Shown: positions 7,814 through 16,255 of the stretch, piece after piece
Position numbering within the stretch: the first letter of the stretch is position 1
Layout of the letters: every line of letters starts with the position of its first letter
Assembly (NCBI GenBank): GCA_048268885.1
Contig: JBLWUP010000028.1
Span: forward strand, 1 to 64,000
Source: Pelagibius sp048268885
GTDB taxonomy: Bacteria > Pseudomonadota > Alphaproteobacteria > Kiloniellales > Kiloniellaceae
Reading direction: 5' to 3'
Length of the DNA stretch: 64,000 nt
Notes under the pieces: generated by a model
What the model was told of the DNA's origin: nothing
The model's input: the letters and a program-made list of their open reading frames with translations, nothing else
Database searches by the model: none
Translations under genes and position numbers: made by a program

Positions 7814-9610
7814 TCAGTTCGGGAGAGCGAACACCGTCAATTGTCCGCCGAGGTTGGTGTAGCTCGACAGGGACTTGTAGGCCCCCACCGCGCCGAGACC
7901 GGCGGTGTCCTCGGTCAGGCCCGCGGCAAGACCGATGCCGGCCCAGCCACCGATGCCCGAGAGGACGGCGACGTACTGCTTGCCGCCATGCTCGAAGGTG
8001 TTGACGTTGCCGATGATGCCCGACGGGGTCTTGAAGCTGAACAGCTCGTCGCCGCTCATCGGATCGACCGCCTTCAGGTATCCCTCCAGGGTGCCGTAGA
8101 AGACCACGTCACCGGCCGTCGCCAGGGCGCCGGACCACACGGAGAAGGGCTCCGGCTTCGACCAGACGATCTCGCCCTTGGTCGCGTCGAAAGCGATGAA
8201 GTTGCCCAGGTTGCTTTCGCCTTCGGGCGGATACATCGACAGGGTCGCACCGACGTAGGGCTGGCCGGCCGTGTAGGAGACCTCGAAGGGCTCGTAGTCC
8301 ATGCAGACGTGGTTGGTCGGGACGTAGAACAGGCCGGTCTTCGGCGAGTAGGCCGAAGGCTGCTGGTCCTTGGTGCCCAGCGCGGCCGGGCAGATGCCTT
8401 CGGAGTTCACGTCGGCACCGTTCTGGTCGGTCGAGTACTGCGAGACCACCTGCGGACGGCCGGTCTCCATGTCGACGTGGGTGGCCCAGTTGACCGCCGG
8501 ATCGTACTTTTCGGCGACCAGCAGTTCACCCGTCACACGGTCAATGGTGTAGGCGAAGCCGTTGCGGTCGAAGTGGACCAGCGTCTTGCGCTCCGTGCCG
8601 CCGATGTTCAGGTCGGCCAGGATCATCTCGTTGACGCCGTCATAGTCCCACTCGTCGTGCGGGGTCATCTGATAGACCCACTTGGCCATGCCGGTGTCGA
8701 GATCGCGGGCGAAGACGGTCATGGACCAGCGGTTGTCGCCCGGACGTTGCACCGGGTTCCAGGTGCCGGGGTTGCCGGAGCCGTAGTAGACCAGGTTCAG
8801 TTCGGGATCGTAGGACATCCAGCCCCAGGTGGCGCCGCCACCCAGCTTCCACTGGTCACCTTCCCAGGTGTTGGTGCCGGAGTTCTCGCCGACGGGCTTG
8901 CCCAGGTGGGTGGTCTTCTGCGGGTCGACCAGGATGTTCTCGTCCGGACCAACCGAGTAGCCGCGCCACGCGATGGAGCCGTCGCTCATGTTGTAGGCCG
9001 TGACGTGGCCCTGGATGCCGAACTCGCCGCCGGAGATGCCGATCAGCACCTTGTCGCCCGCCACTAGCGGCGCGGAGGTGCCGGTCTCGCCCTTGCCGGG
9101 GTCGCCGTTCTTCTTCGACCACTTCACCTCGCCGGTCGCCGCGTCGAGCGCGACCAGGGTGGTGTCGGCCTGGTGCAGGAAGATCGTGCCGTTGCCGTAG
9201 GCGACGCCGCGGTTGACGGTGTCGCAGCACATGACCGGAATGACGTTGGGATCCTGCCGCGGCTCATACTTCCAGATGATGCGGCCGTTGTCGTTCAGGT
9301 CCAGCGCGAAGACCTTGTTGGGGAAGGGCGTGTGAATGTACATCACATCGCCGATCACCAGGGGGCCACCCTCATGCCCGCGCAGCACGCCGGTCGAGAA
9401 GGTCCAGGCGACCTGCAGGTCGCCGACGTTGCCTTTGTTGATCTCGTCGAGTTCGCTGTAGCGCTGGCTGGCGTAGTTGCCGAGCGGCATGACCCAGTCG
9501 CTGGCGTTTTCCTGCATCTTCAGCAGATCGTCGTTGGCGAGCGCAGCCGTCGACGCAGTCGCAGTCAAAGCAACCGCAGACAAGGCCGCCAAGAGTTTAA
9601 ACCTTTGCAT
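7814..9610 (-). CDS. xoxF: PQQ-dependent methanol dehydrogenase, lanthanide-type (XoxF)
   Basis: This 598-residue periplasmic quinoprotein oxidises methanol (and possibly other short alcohols) to aldehyde and passes electrons to XoxG. It has a signal peptide ending near ALA, the vicinal disulfide pair in VMCCDT near residue 127, tryptophan-docking propeller motifs and the active-site block DEWDYDGVNE near 320. The second Asp of Asp-Tyr-Asp, replaced by Ala in calcium-type MxaF, is the extra ligand known for lanthanide binding. I used ATG 9610, preceded by GGGACGGGA, because the signal peptide starts there. No mxaI-like small subunit is nearby. PQQ synthesis genes are not in the window. Confidence 0.96.
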   Translation of the reverse strand: MQRFKLLAALSAVALTATASTAALANDDLLKMQENASDWVMPLGNYASQRYSELDEINKGNVGDLQVAWTFSTGVLRGHEGGPLVIGDVMYIHTPFPNKVFALDLNDNGRIIWKYEPRQDPNVIPVMCCDTVNRGVAYGNGTIFLHQADTTLVALDAATGEVKWSKKNGDPGKGETGTSAPLVAGDKVLIGISGGEFGIQGHVTAYNMSDGSIAWRGYSVGPDENILVDPQKTTHLGKPVGENSGTNTWEGDQWKLGGGATWGWMSYDPELNLVYYGSGNPGTWNPVQRPGDNRWSMTVFARDLDTGMAKWVYQMTPHDEWDYDGVNEMILADLNIGGTERKTLVHFDRNGFAYTIDRVTGELLVAEKYDPAVNWATHVDMETGRPQVVSQYSTDQNGADVNSEGICPAALGTKDQQPSAYSPKTGLFYVPTNHVCMDYEPFEVSYTAGQPYVGATLSMYPPEGESNLGNFIAFDATKGEIVWSKPEPFSVWSGALATAGDVVFYGTLEGYLKAVDPMSGDELFSFKTPSGIIGNVNTFEHGGKQYVAVLSGIGGWAGIGLAAGLTEDTAGLGAVGAYKSLSSYTNLGGQLTVFALPN

Positions 9611-9868
9611 TTCCCGTCCCCTGATGAGTGTTGTTGGCACGCATTTGCTCAAGAAAGCTGCGCACGATTTCGAGGCGAAAACCGAGCAGTAGAAGCAAGG
9701 CGCTATTTACCCTTGGAAGTCTGCGAAGACGCCCGCTTTTTGTCGATAGAACCATAGTATTAAGCGGCTTGGAGGTGTGGAATCGACCGCCGTCGTTGCT
9801 CCGTCGATACCGCGGTGCAATATGGATTTTCGCCCCGTTATCGGCCCTGTTGCGGCTGCGAAGTGACC

Positions 9869-10645
9869 TCAGGCGAGGACCGTTTCGGGGTGCTCTCGAT
9901 TGAGGGCGTCGAGGAAGCGGCGCAGGGCTTCGCCGTCGCGCGCATCGCGCGCCAGGGTGACCGGAACGTCCCCGACGATCCGTGCCGGCTGGCCGTTCAT
10001 CAGCAGCAGCCGGTCGGCCAGGCGGGCCGCCTCACGCACGTTGTGCGTGACCATCAGGACGGTGGTGGAATGCCTTTGCCAGAGCTCCAGCAGCAGGGCG
10101 CGCAGCCGGTCGGCCGTATGCTCGTCCAGGGAGACGAAGGGCTCGTCCAGCAGAAGCACATCGGGCATGACGGCGAAGGCGCGGGCCAGCGCGACGCGGC
10201 GCGCCAGACCGAGGGAAAGCTCCGCCGGATAGCGCCCGCGCAGCTCCTGCAGGCCGAGGATGGCAAAGAGCCCGTCGAGGTCCGCTGCGCGCCCTCGCGG
10301 GTCGGTTTCCGGCGGCAGGGCGAGGCGCACGTTCTGCTCCACCGTGCGCCAGGGCAGAAGGCGCGGTTCCTGAAACACCGCCGCCATGCGCAGCGCCGGA
10401 GAGGGCAGCTCGATGCTGCCGGCGAAATCGCGGTCGAGGCCGAGGAGAAGGCGCAGCGTCGTCGTCTTGCCGCAGCCCGAAGGGCCGATCAGGCAGGTGA
10501 AGGTCTGCGGCCGCAGCTCGAAGGCCAGGCCGTGCAATACCTCCGTCGCGGCGCCGTCGGCGGAACGGAAGGCCTTGCTGTCGATCCTGACCTTAAGCCG
10601 CCCGGGAAGCTGTCCGGGGCCGCCAGCGATTGAGGTGGGTTTCAA
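9869..10645 (-). CDS. ABC transporter ATP-binding protein (nitrate/sulfonate-type importer)
   Basis: The ATPase has Walker A GPSGCGKTT, Q-loop AAVFQEPRLLPW, a signature region where LSGGQ is changed to LSLGLARRVALARA, and Walker B LLLDEPFVSLDE. It belongs to the SsuB/TauB group. The LSLGLARR signature lacks both glycines of canonical LSGGQ, a change found in some members. The start is unclear: no ATG or GTG lies near the domain start, so I propose TTG 10645. An ATG at 10702 also exists. Either would overlap the permease gene. It is the last gene of a three-gene importer operon ending 258 bases upstream of xoxF. Confidence 0.82.
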   Translation of the reverse strand: MKPTSIAGGPGQLPGRLKVRIDSKAFRSADGAATEVLHGLAFELRPQTFTCLIGPSGCGKTTTLRLLLGLDRDFAGSIELPSPALRMAAVFQEPRLLPWRTVEQNVRLALPPETDPRGRAADLDGLFAILGLQELRGRYPAELSLGLARRVALARAFAVMPDVLLLDEPFVSLDEHTADRLRALLLELWQRHSTTVLMVTHNVREAARLADRLLLMNGQPARIVGDVPVTLARDARDGEALRRFLDALNREHPETVLA

Positions 10646-11378
10646 GAGGCTGAACCACGAGGAATTCGATGAACAACATGACGCAGACGAAGGCCAAGGC
10701 ATAGCCGAGAATGGCCGCGACGTCGAAGAGTTGGAAGTAGAGGTGTATCTGGAAGCCGACGCCGTTGGACCGCCCCAGCAGCTCCACCACCAGCACGATC
10801 TTCCAGATCAGGGCCAGGCCGGAGCGTCCGGCCGCCGCGATGAAGGGCGTCAGCTGCGGCAGCACCACGTGCCGCAGCATGCGGCCGCGGGAGAAGCGGA
10901 AGACCTGCGCCATCTCGGTCAGCTTCGGGTCGAGGGCGCGGGCGCCTTCGCGCAGGGTGACGACGACATTGGGGATCTTGTTGATGGCCACGGCGGTGAC
11001 GGCGGCCGCCTCGGTCAGGCCGATCCAGATGTAGCAGAGCACGATGACCACGAGGGCCGGGATGTTGAGCAGCAGAATGATCCAGGGATCGAACAGCCGG
11101 TTGGCCCGGTGGCTCTGGCCCATCAGCACGCCGATCCCCGTGCCGATGAACATGGCGATCAGGAAGGCCGCGGCGACGCGCGCCAGCGTGACCCCCAGAT
11201 GATAGAACAACTCGCCGGCGGCGGCCTCCTTCATCACGAAGGCCATGACGGCTGCCGGCCCCGGCACCTCGGGCGAGGCCGCCAGGGCCGCCGCCCCGGC
11301 CCAGAGGGCGAGGAAGGCCAGGATGGAGATCAGCCGCAGCGGCGCGCGTGTCCCGCCATCCTTTGCGCTAGCGGCCAT
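10593..11378 (-). CDS. ABC transporter permease (SsuC/TauC type)
   Basis: This 261-residue inner-membrane permease has about six membrane segments and the BPD-type EAA loop in EGARALDPKLTEMAQVFRFS followed by LPQLTPFI. It belongs to the nitrate/sulfonate/taurine/thiamine-precursor permease group. It lies 24 bases downstream of the substrate-binding gene on the same strand and overlaps the ATPase reading frame, so the three genes form one importer. The substrate is not identifiable from the permease. Confidence 0.87.
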   Translation of the reverse strand: MAASAKDGGTRAPLRLISILAFLALWAGAAALAASPEVPGPAAVMAFVMKEAAAGELFYHLGVTLARVAAAFLIAMFIGTGIGVLMGQSHRANRLFDPWIILLLNIPALVVIVLCYIWIGLTEAAAVTAVAINKIPNVVVTLREGARALDPKLTEMAQVFRFSRGRMLRHVVLPQLTPFIAAAGRSGLALIWKIVLVVELLGRSNGVGFQIHLYFQLFDVAAILGYALAFVCVMLFIEFLVVQPLETHLNRWRPRTASRAA

Positions 11379-11402
11379 CGCGGCGCGTCCTGCGGCGCGC
11401 GG

Positions 11403-12389
11403 TCAGGAGCCGTTGACCAGCACCGGCCAGAAGGTGCCGGGGGCCATGGTCTTGGACTTGCCGACCAGCTTCTCGCCGCCGAGTTCGGCCAGGAAGTTGT
11501 AGACCTCGGCAGTGTCGGCCATCTCCTCGCTGAGCGGCCGCGAGGGGATGCCCTCGCGGAAGCGGTCGCGCAGGGCGGTCAGCGTGGCGTCGTCCTTCGC
11601 CCCGGTCATCTCGCGCAGGGTCTCCCATTCGGCGTCGGAACTGCGCAGCAGCTCCTTGGCGTCCCGCGAGGCCTGGACGAAGCCGCGCACGGCCTGGGTG
11701 TTCTGCGCCGCCCACTTTTCGTCGAAGACATAGCCGATGGCGGAGATCGGTCCCTTGGCCCCCAGTTCCATCGCGGCCTCGTTGGCGCCGATGATGCGGC
11801 GGAAGCCTTTGGCCTCCAGGCGCGCGCTGTAGTGCCAGTAGTTCAAGACCGCGTCGACCTCGCCCTGCTCGGCTTTCTTGGCCAGCAGCGGCGGGGCGCC
11901 GAAGACCGCTTCGCTCTCCTCGGCCGGGTCGAAGCCGTAGCGGCGCTGGGTCAGGCCGCGCAGTAGCAGCCAGCTCTTGTCGAGCGGTCCGCCGGCCACG
12001 GCGATCTTCTTGCCCTTCAGGTCGCCGAGGTCGCGGATCGCGGAATCGGCGGGCACCATGAGGGCGCCGACGGAGGCGGAGAAGGGAACGAAGGTGTAGG
12101 GCTTGCCTTCCGAGCGCTGGCGCGACACCCAGAGCCAGTCGGAGACGATTATGTCGACCTCGCCGGACTGCAGGGCGACCTTGGTGGCCTGGTCGCCCGC
12201 CAGCGGCAGAACGTCCAGGGTGAAGCCGTGCTTCTTGTCGAGCCCGTGACGCTGGATGGTGGTCAGTTCCCAGTTCACGGTGCCGAATTTCAGGACGCCG
12301 ACACGGATCGTCTCCTCCGCGACCGCGGGCAGGCTCGACAGGGCGACCAGGACCGCTGCCGTCGCGACGACCTTCTGCAGTAAGCGCAT
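11403..12389 (-). CDS. ABC transporter substrate-binding protein (NMT1/SsuA type)
   Basis: This 328-residue periplasmic protein has a clean signal peptide (MRLLQKVVATAAVLVALSS...VAE) and then the domain opening RVGVLKFGTVNWELTTIQRH. The fold is of the SsuA/THI5/NMT1 group, whose members bind sulfonates, nitrate, pyrimidines or other small ligands. Clear lobe motifs include SGEVDIIVSDWLW and GEVDAVLNYWHYSARL. It is the first gene of the importer operon next to xoxF. Related binding proteins accompany some PQQ dehydrogenase loci, but a role in C1 or lanthanide supply here is only inferred from position. Confidence 0.85.
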   Translation of the reverse strand: MRLLQKVVATAAVLVALSSLPAVAEETIRVGVLKFGTVNWELTTIQRHGLDKKHGFTLDVLPLAGDQATKVALQSGEVDIIVSDWLWVSRQRSEGKPYTFVPFSASVGALMVPADSAIRDLGDLKGKKIAVAGGPLDKSWLLLRGLTQRRYGFDPAEESEAVFGAPPLLAKKAEQGEVDAVLNYWHYSARLEAKGFRRIIGANEAAMELGAKGPISAIGYVFDEKWAAQNTQAVRGFVQASRDAKELLRSSDAEWETLREMTGAKDDATLTALRDRFREGIPSRPLSEEMADTAEVYNFLAELGGEKLVGKSKTMAPGTFWPVLVNGS

Positions 12390-12534
12390 GCTTTTCCTCC
12401 CGCCTTTCCAAGGTGTTGTTGGGTCACCTTAGACTTGTTCTATTTAGCTGGAAGCCTAGCAACCGGCCGGGCGGGCTGAATATAGGCCGAAAGGCTTATG
12501 CGGGTCGGGAAAGCATCGTGAAGCGGGGCGTGGC

Positions 12535-14067
12535 TCAGACGGCCTGCCGCTGCAGCGGCTCCGGCGGCGTTTCGGCTGCCTTGTCCTTCAGCGGCTTGAT
12601 CTCCCCGAAGCGCTGCATGACGTGCTGCGACCAGTGCGCGATGTCGTAGTGGCGCACGCTGGCGCGCAGCCGCTTCATGCGGGCTTGCTGTTCCTCCTCG
12701 CCCATGTCGAGGGCCTGGTCGATGGCCGCGTCCATGGAGCGGTCGGAGTAGGGGTTGGTCAGCACGGCGTTCGGCAGCTCGACGGCGGCGCCGGTGAACT
12801 CGGAGAGCACCAGCACGCCCTTCTCGTCGGGCCGCGCCGCACAGAACTCCTTGGCCACCAGGTTGAGGCCGTCGCGCAGCGGCGCGATCCAGCAGACGTC
12901 GGCGGCCCGGTAGTAGGCGATCAGCTTTTCGAAGGGAATGGCCGTGGTGAAGAGGATGATCGGCTGCCAGCCGAAATTTCCGTAGCGCCCGTTGATGCGG
13001 CCGACCAGCGCTTCGATCTGGCGCTGCGCCTTGCGGTAGACCGCCATGTGGGGATTGGCCGAGACCGAGGTCACCATCAGCGTGATCTTGTCGCGCAGCT
13101 CGGGCCGGCGCTCCAGCAGGCGCTCGTAGGCGGCCAGCATCTCGCGCGTGCCCTTGGTGTAGTCGGTGCGGCCGACCGACACGATGAGGCGGCGCCCGTT
13201 CAGGGTCTGCTGGATCTCCTCGATCTGCGCGTCGGTTTCCGGGCGCTCCACGACCTCCTCGATGTAGTCGGCATTGGTGCCGACCGGGAAGGCGTCGATG
13301 TTGACTTTGTGGCCGGCGTGGCTGATGCGGGTCGGCACCTCCGGTTCGGAGAGCGCCATGCCGGTCGGCGACATGCCGGCTTCGGTCTGCGTGACCTCGT
13401 CGATCTTCACATCGAACAGGGTGCGGGCGGCGCCGACGAAGTTCGCGGCGTAGCGCGGGATGTGGAAGCCGACCAGGTCGCACTGCAGCAGGCTTTCCAT
13501 GATTTCGGCGCGCCAGGGCAGCACGTTGAAGACGTCCGCGGCCGGGAAGGGCGTATGGTGGAAGAAGGCGATGCGCGCGTTCGGCTTCAGCTTGCGCAGG
13601 TAGGCCGGCACTAGCCAGAGGTTATAGTCGTGCACCCAGATCAGCGCGTCGTCGGCCGCCTGCGCCGCCGCGGCTTCGGCGAAGCGCCAGTTGACCTCGC
13701 GGTAGGTCGGCCAGTCGACCGGCTCGTAGTCGTAGGTCTCCGGGAAGCTGTGCAGGATCGGCCACAGGGCCTCCTTGGAGGTGACGCTGTAGAAGCTCTT
13801 CACTTCCTCCGGCGTCAGCGGCAGGCGGGAGACGTTGTACTCGCCCACGGAATCGCTGACCGTGACCACTTGCTGGAAGGTGGCCAGCTGCTTGGCCTTG
13901 ACCTGCGTCCAGGCGACCCAGGCGCCGCGGTCGATTTCTGCGAAGAAGCTCTTCAGAGTGGGAACAATGCCATTCGGGCTGGAGTGCGGCCGATAGACGG
14001 TCTGGCCGTCCTGGATCACTTCTTCCAGCGGTTGGCGGTGATAAACGATAACGAGATCTGATTTCAC
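12535..14067 (-). CDS. ggpS: Glucosylglycerol-phosphate synthase-like GT20 glycosyltransferase
   Basis: This 510-residue GT-B enzyme of family GT20 starts at GTG 14067, overlapping the TGA of the phosphatase gene (GTGA). GT20 holds OtsA (trehalose-phosphate synthase) and GgpS (glucosylglycerol-phosphate synthase). The N-terminus LVIVYHRQPLEEV and the blocks HSSPNGIVPTLKSFF and SVGRTDYTKGTREML look GgpS-like from memory, where OtsA has VVVSNR and VERLDYSKG. The nucleotide-sugar region PLRDGLNLVAKEF is conserved. GgpS joins ADP-glucose to sn-glycerol-3-phosphate. The upstream GpsA makes that acceptor, which strongly favours GgpS. OtsA is the alternative. Confidence 0.8.
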   Translation of the reverse strand: MKSDLVIVYHRQPLEEVIQDGQTVYRPHSSPNGIVPTLKSFFAEIDRGAWVAWTQVKAKQLATFQQVVTVSDSVGEYNVSRLPLTPEEVKSFYSVTSKEALWPILHSFPETYDYEPVDWPTYREVNWRFAEAAAAQAADDALIWVHDYNLWLVPAYLRKLKPNARIAFFHHTPFPAADVFNVLPWRAEIMESLLQCDLVGFHIPRYAANFVGAARTLFDVKIDEVTQTEAGMSPTGMALSEPEVPTRISHAGHKVNIDAFPVGTNADYIEEVVERPETDAQIEEIQQTLNGRRLIVSVGRTDYTKGTREMLAAYERLLERRPELRDKITLMVTSVSANPHMAVYRKAQRQIEALVGRINGRYGNFGWQPIILFTTAIPFEKLIAYYRAADVCWIAPLRDGLNLVAKEFCAARPDEKGVLVLSEFTGAAVELPNAVLTNPYSDRSMDAAIDQALDMGEEEQQARMKRLRASVRHYDIAHWSQHVMQRFGEIKPLKDKAAETPPEPLQRQAV

Positions 14068-14801
14068 TCTATCGGCTCCGGCAGCAGGTTCAGGTGATGC
14101 ATGGCTTCGAGGATGCCGGCGGCGCCGGCCCCGTCGCTGTGGTAGACCGTGTCGCGGCCTTGCAGGCGCTCGACCAGCGCCGCCTCGCTGTTGCCGACCG
14201 CGACCCCTTGCAGGCCGGTCTCGAACAGCGACAGATCGTTCAGCGTGTCCCCCGCCACCAGCACGCGCCGCGGGTCGAGGTCCAGATTGGCGATGAGGTG
14301 CAGCAGCGTGGGCCCCTTGGCGATGCCCGGCGGCAGGACGTCGAGGAAGCGTTCGGCGGAGATCAGGACGTCCAGTCCGCGCGCCTCGATTTCTGCGATC
14401 CGGCCATGGTCGAAAGCGGCGGGGTCGTAGTCGTAGCTGACGCGGTAGCGAAAAGGCGTCGGCTGCAGCGTCAGGCCCGGAACGCCGTCCAGCAGGGCGC
14501 GCACTTCGTCGCCGCGATCGTCCCAGGCCCGGGCGATGTGGTCTTCCAGGGCTTCCATGGGCGCCAGGTCGCGGCCCCCGGCGATGGTGGTGCCGACATC
14601 GCCGATCACATAGTCGGGCCAGGGCACCATCGTGCCGGTGCAAAGCTCGCGGATGAACGGCAGGTCGCGCCCGGTCACGAAGATCAGCAACAGGCCGTCG
14701 CGCTGCGCCTCGATCATCTCGTAAAGACGCCGGCGCGCGGCCTCGGCGCCGCCCAGGAACGTGCCGTCCAGGTCGGTGGCCAGGATGAGGTCCGGGATCA
14801 T
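14064..14801 (-). CDS. HAD phosphatase, probable glucosylglycerol-3-phosphatase
   Basis: This 245-residue HAD hydrolase has motif I DLDGTFLGG, a GR motif FVTGRD, the block VIGDVGTTI and motif IV GDTLNDLSLF. It resembles sucrose-phosphate-phosphatase-type HADs, and the GgpP domain of bacterial GgpPS fusion proteins is of this kind. It would dephosphorylate glucosylglycerol-phosphate. The ATG overlaps the gpsA stop and the stop overlaps the ggpS start, so three genes are translated as a coupled unit. If the synthase were OtsA, this would be the trehalose-6-phosphatase. Confidence 0.8.
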   Translation of the reverse strand: MIPDLILATDLDGTFLGGAEAARRRLYEMIEAQRDGLLLIFVTGRDLPFIRELCTGTMVPWPDYVIGDVGTTIAGGRDLAPMEALEDHIARAWDDRGDEVRALLDGVPGLTLQPTPFRYRVSYDYDPAAFDHGRIAEIEARGLDVLISAERFLDVLPPGIAKGPTLLHLIANLDLDPRRVLVAGDTLNDLSLFETGLQGVAVGNSEAALVERLQGRDTVYHSDGAGAAGILEAMHHLNLLPEPIE

Positions 14802-15901
14802 CGGGTCAGGGCTTCGACCTGGGCGTCGATCTTGTCGGAGGCCGGGTGGGGCAGGGCCAGGTCCAGGGCCTTCGGTTCGGCCTTCAAAGGTCTGCCGAGC
14901 AGCATGCCCAGGGCGTCGCCGATATCCGCGCCGTCCTCCAGCACGGCGCGCATGGCTTCGCAGATCGGCATCTCCAGGCCCAGCCGGCGCGCCAGGTCGG
15001 TGACGGAGACCGTGTTGACCACGCCCTCGACCACCTGCGCCTTGCCGTTCAGGATGTCGCGCGGGTTTTGGCCGCGGCCGAGCGCCAGGCCGAAGGACAT
15101 GTTGCGCGACTGCTCGCTGGAGCAGGTCAGCATCAGGTCGCCGATCCCGGCGAGGCCGGTGACGGTCTCGCGGCGGCCGCCGAGGGTTTCGGCCAGGGCT
15201 TTCATTTCCTCGAGGCCCCGCGTGATCAGCGCCGCCCGGGTGTTGGAGCGGAAACCGAGTCCGGCGGCGATGCCGCAGGCGATGGCCAGCACGTTCTTCA
15301 CCGCGCCGCCGACTTCCACGCCCACCAAGTCGTCGGACACGTAGGGGCGCAGCGTCGGCGTGCTGAGAGCCAGGGCGATCCGCGCGGCCAGCGATGTCTC
15401 GGCCTCGCCGTCGGCGGCGCAGCGCGAGGCGACGGTGACGGCGGTCGGCATCCCGGCGGCGACTTCTTCGGCGAAGGTCGGACCGGAGAGCACGGCCAGC
15501 GGCCGTCCCGGCATCTCCTCCTCGACGATGCCGGTCATCAGCTTGCCGGTCTCCCGTTCGATCCCTTTGGAGCAGATCACCACGGGCACGCCGCCGGCGA
15601 GCAGTCGTTCCACTTCCGCCGCGGTCTGCCGAAGGAACTGCGAGGGCACGACCAGCAGCACCAGCTTGGCGTCGGTCAGGGCGTCGTCCAGGTCGTTAGT
15701 GGGCTCGATGCGCCGGGGCACCTCGTGCCCGGCCAGGAAGGGGGTGTTCTCGCCGTCGGCGCGGATCGCGTCCACGACTTCCGCTTCGCGCGCCCAGAGG
15801 CGCACCCGGCGCCCGGCGCGGGCGGCGGAGATGGCAAGGGCGGTGCCCCAGGCACCGGCACCGATGATGGCGATTTGATTGAAATGGATTTTTGCTGTCA
15901 T
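14798..15901 (-). CDS. gpsA: Glycerol-3-phosphate dehydrogenase [NAD(P)+]
   Basis: This 367-residue enzyme reduces dihydroxyacetone phosphate to sn-glycerol-3-phosphate. The dinucleotide motif GAGAWGTALA is at residues about 13-22, the catalytic lysine lies in GGAVKNVLAIACG and the GLAGIGDLMLTCSS block is intact. The ATG at 15901 follows GAGAAGG closely; the longer upstream frame is non-family sequence. It is the first gene of the operon gpsA-HAD-ggpS. In many relatives gpsA sits near tsaD, so this placement suggests a dedicated copy for osmolyte synthesis, though it may also supply phospholipid synthesis. Confidence 0.94.
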   Translation of the reverse strand: MTAKIHFNQIAIIGAGAWGTALAISAARAGRRVRLWAREAEVVDAIRADGENTPFLAGHEVPRRIEPTNDLDDALTDAKLVLLVVPSQFLRQTAAEVERLLAGGVPVVICSKGIERETGKLMTGIVEEEMPGRPLAVLSGPTFAEEVAAGMPTAVTVASRCAADGEAETSLAARIALALSTPTLRPYVSDDLVGVEVGGAVKNVLAIACGIAAGLGFRSNTRAALITRGLEEMKALAETLGGRRETVTGLAGIGDLMLTCSSEQSRNMSFGLALGRGQNPRDILNGKAQVVEGVVNTVSVTDLARRLGLEMPICEAMRAVLEDGADIGDALGMLLGRPLKAEPKALDLALPHPASDKIDAQVEALTR

Positions 15902-16255
15902 CCTTCTCGCGCGTGGTTGTGGGTGGCGCCAAGGCGCTCGATCGCGTTTCTGCGGCTTGATTTCCCCCACAACACCGCGCGAACCCCGTGGGGCCCTCGG
16001 ACAAAGCGCGGTGCGCGTCGTTTTCCGACATCTGCCTGCGGGATTGCCGTGCAGGACGTTTTTTGTTTTCACCAGCGTCTCGCCGCGTCGGGCCGGGCGC
16101 TCGTGATGTGTGCCGGACTTTGTATGATCACAGTATAGTTCAGTCAGCGTTGAATTTCTATGCCCGGGGCCGATATATTTCCGTGCACAGTGGCAAAAGC
16201 CCGGAAATGCAGGGCAAGTCACAGTAATTTTTTTCATCGGCCCCGGAGTAGTTTG
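15902..16255. other. Divergent intergenic region between gpsA and the GH13 gene
   Basis: These 354 bases hold no supportable gene. The part next to gpsA is GC-rich, while 16120-16240 is AT-richer and carries the promoter for the GH13 gene. On the minus strand a TATACT (complement of 16132-16137) could be the gpsA -10 element, but no clear -35 is seen. A shared osmotic-stress control region is plausible given the two flanking operons. Confidence 0.5.
16150..16179 (+). promoter_or_regulatory. Predicted sigma-70 promoter of the GH13 gene
   Basis: TTGAAT (16150-16155), an 18-base spacer and TATATT (16174-16179) fit a sigma-70 promoter. Transcription would start near 16186, about 70 bases before the GH13 ATG. 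Confidence 0.5.
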
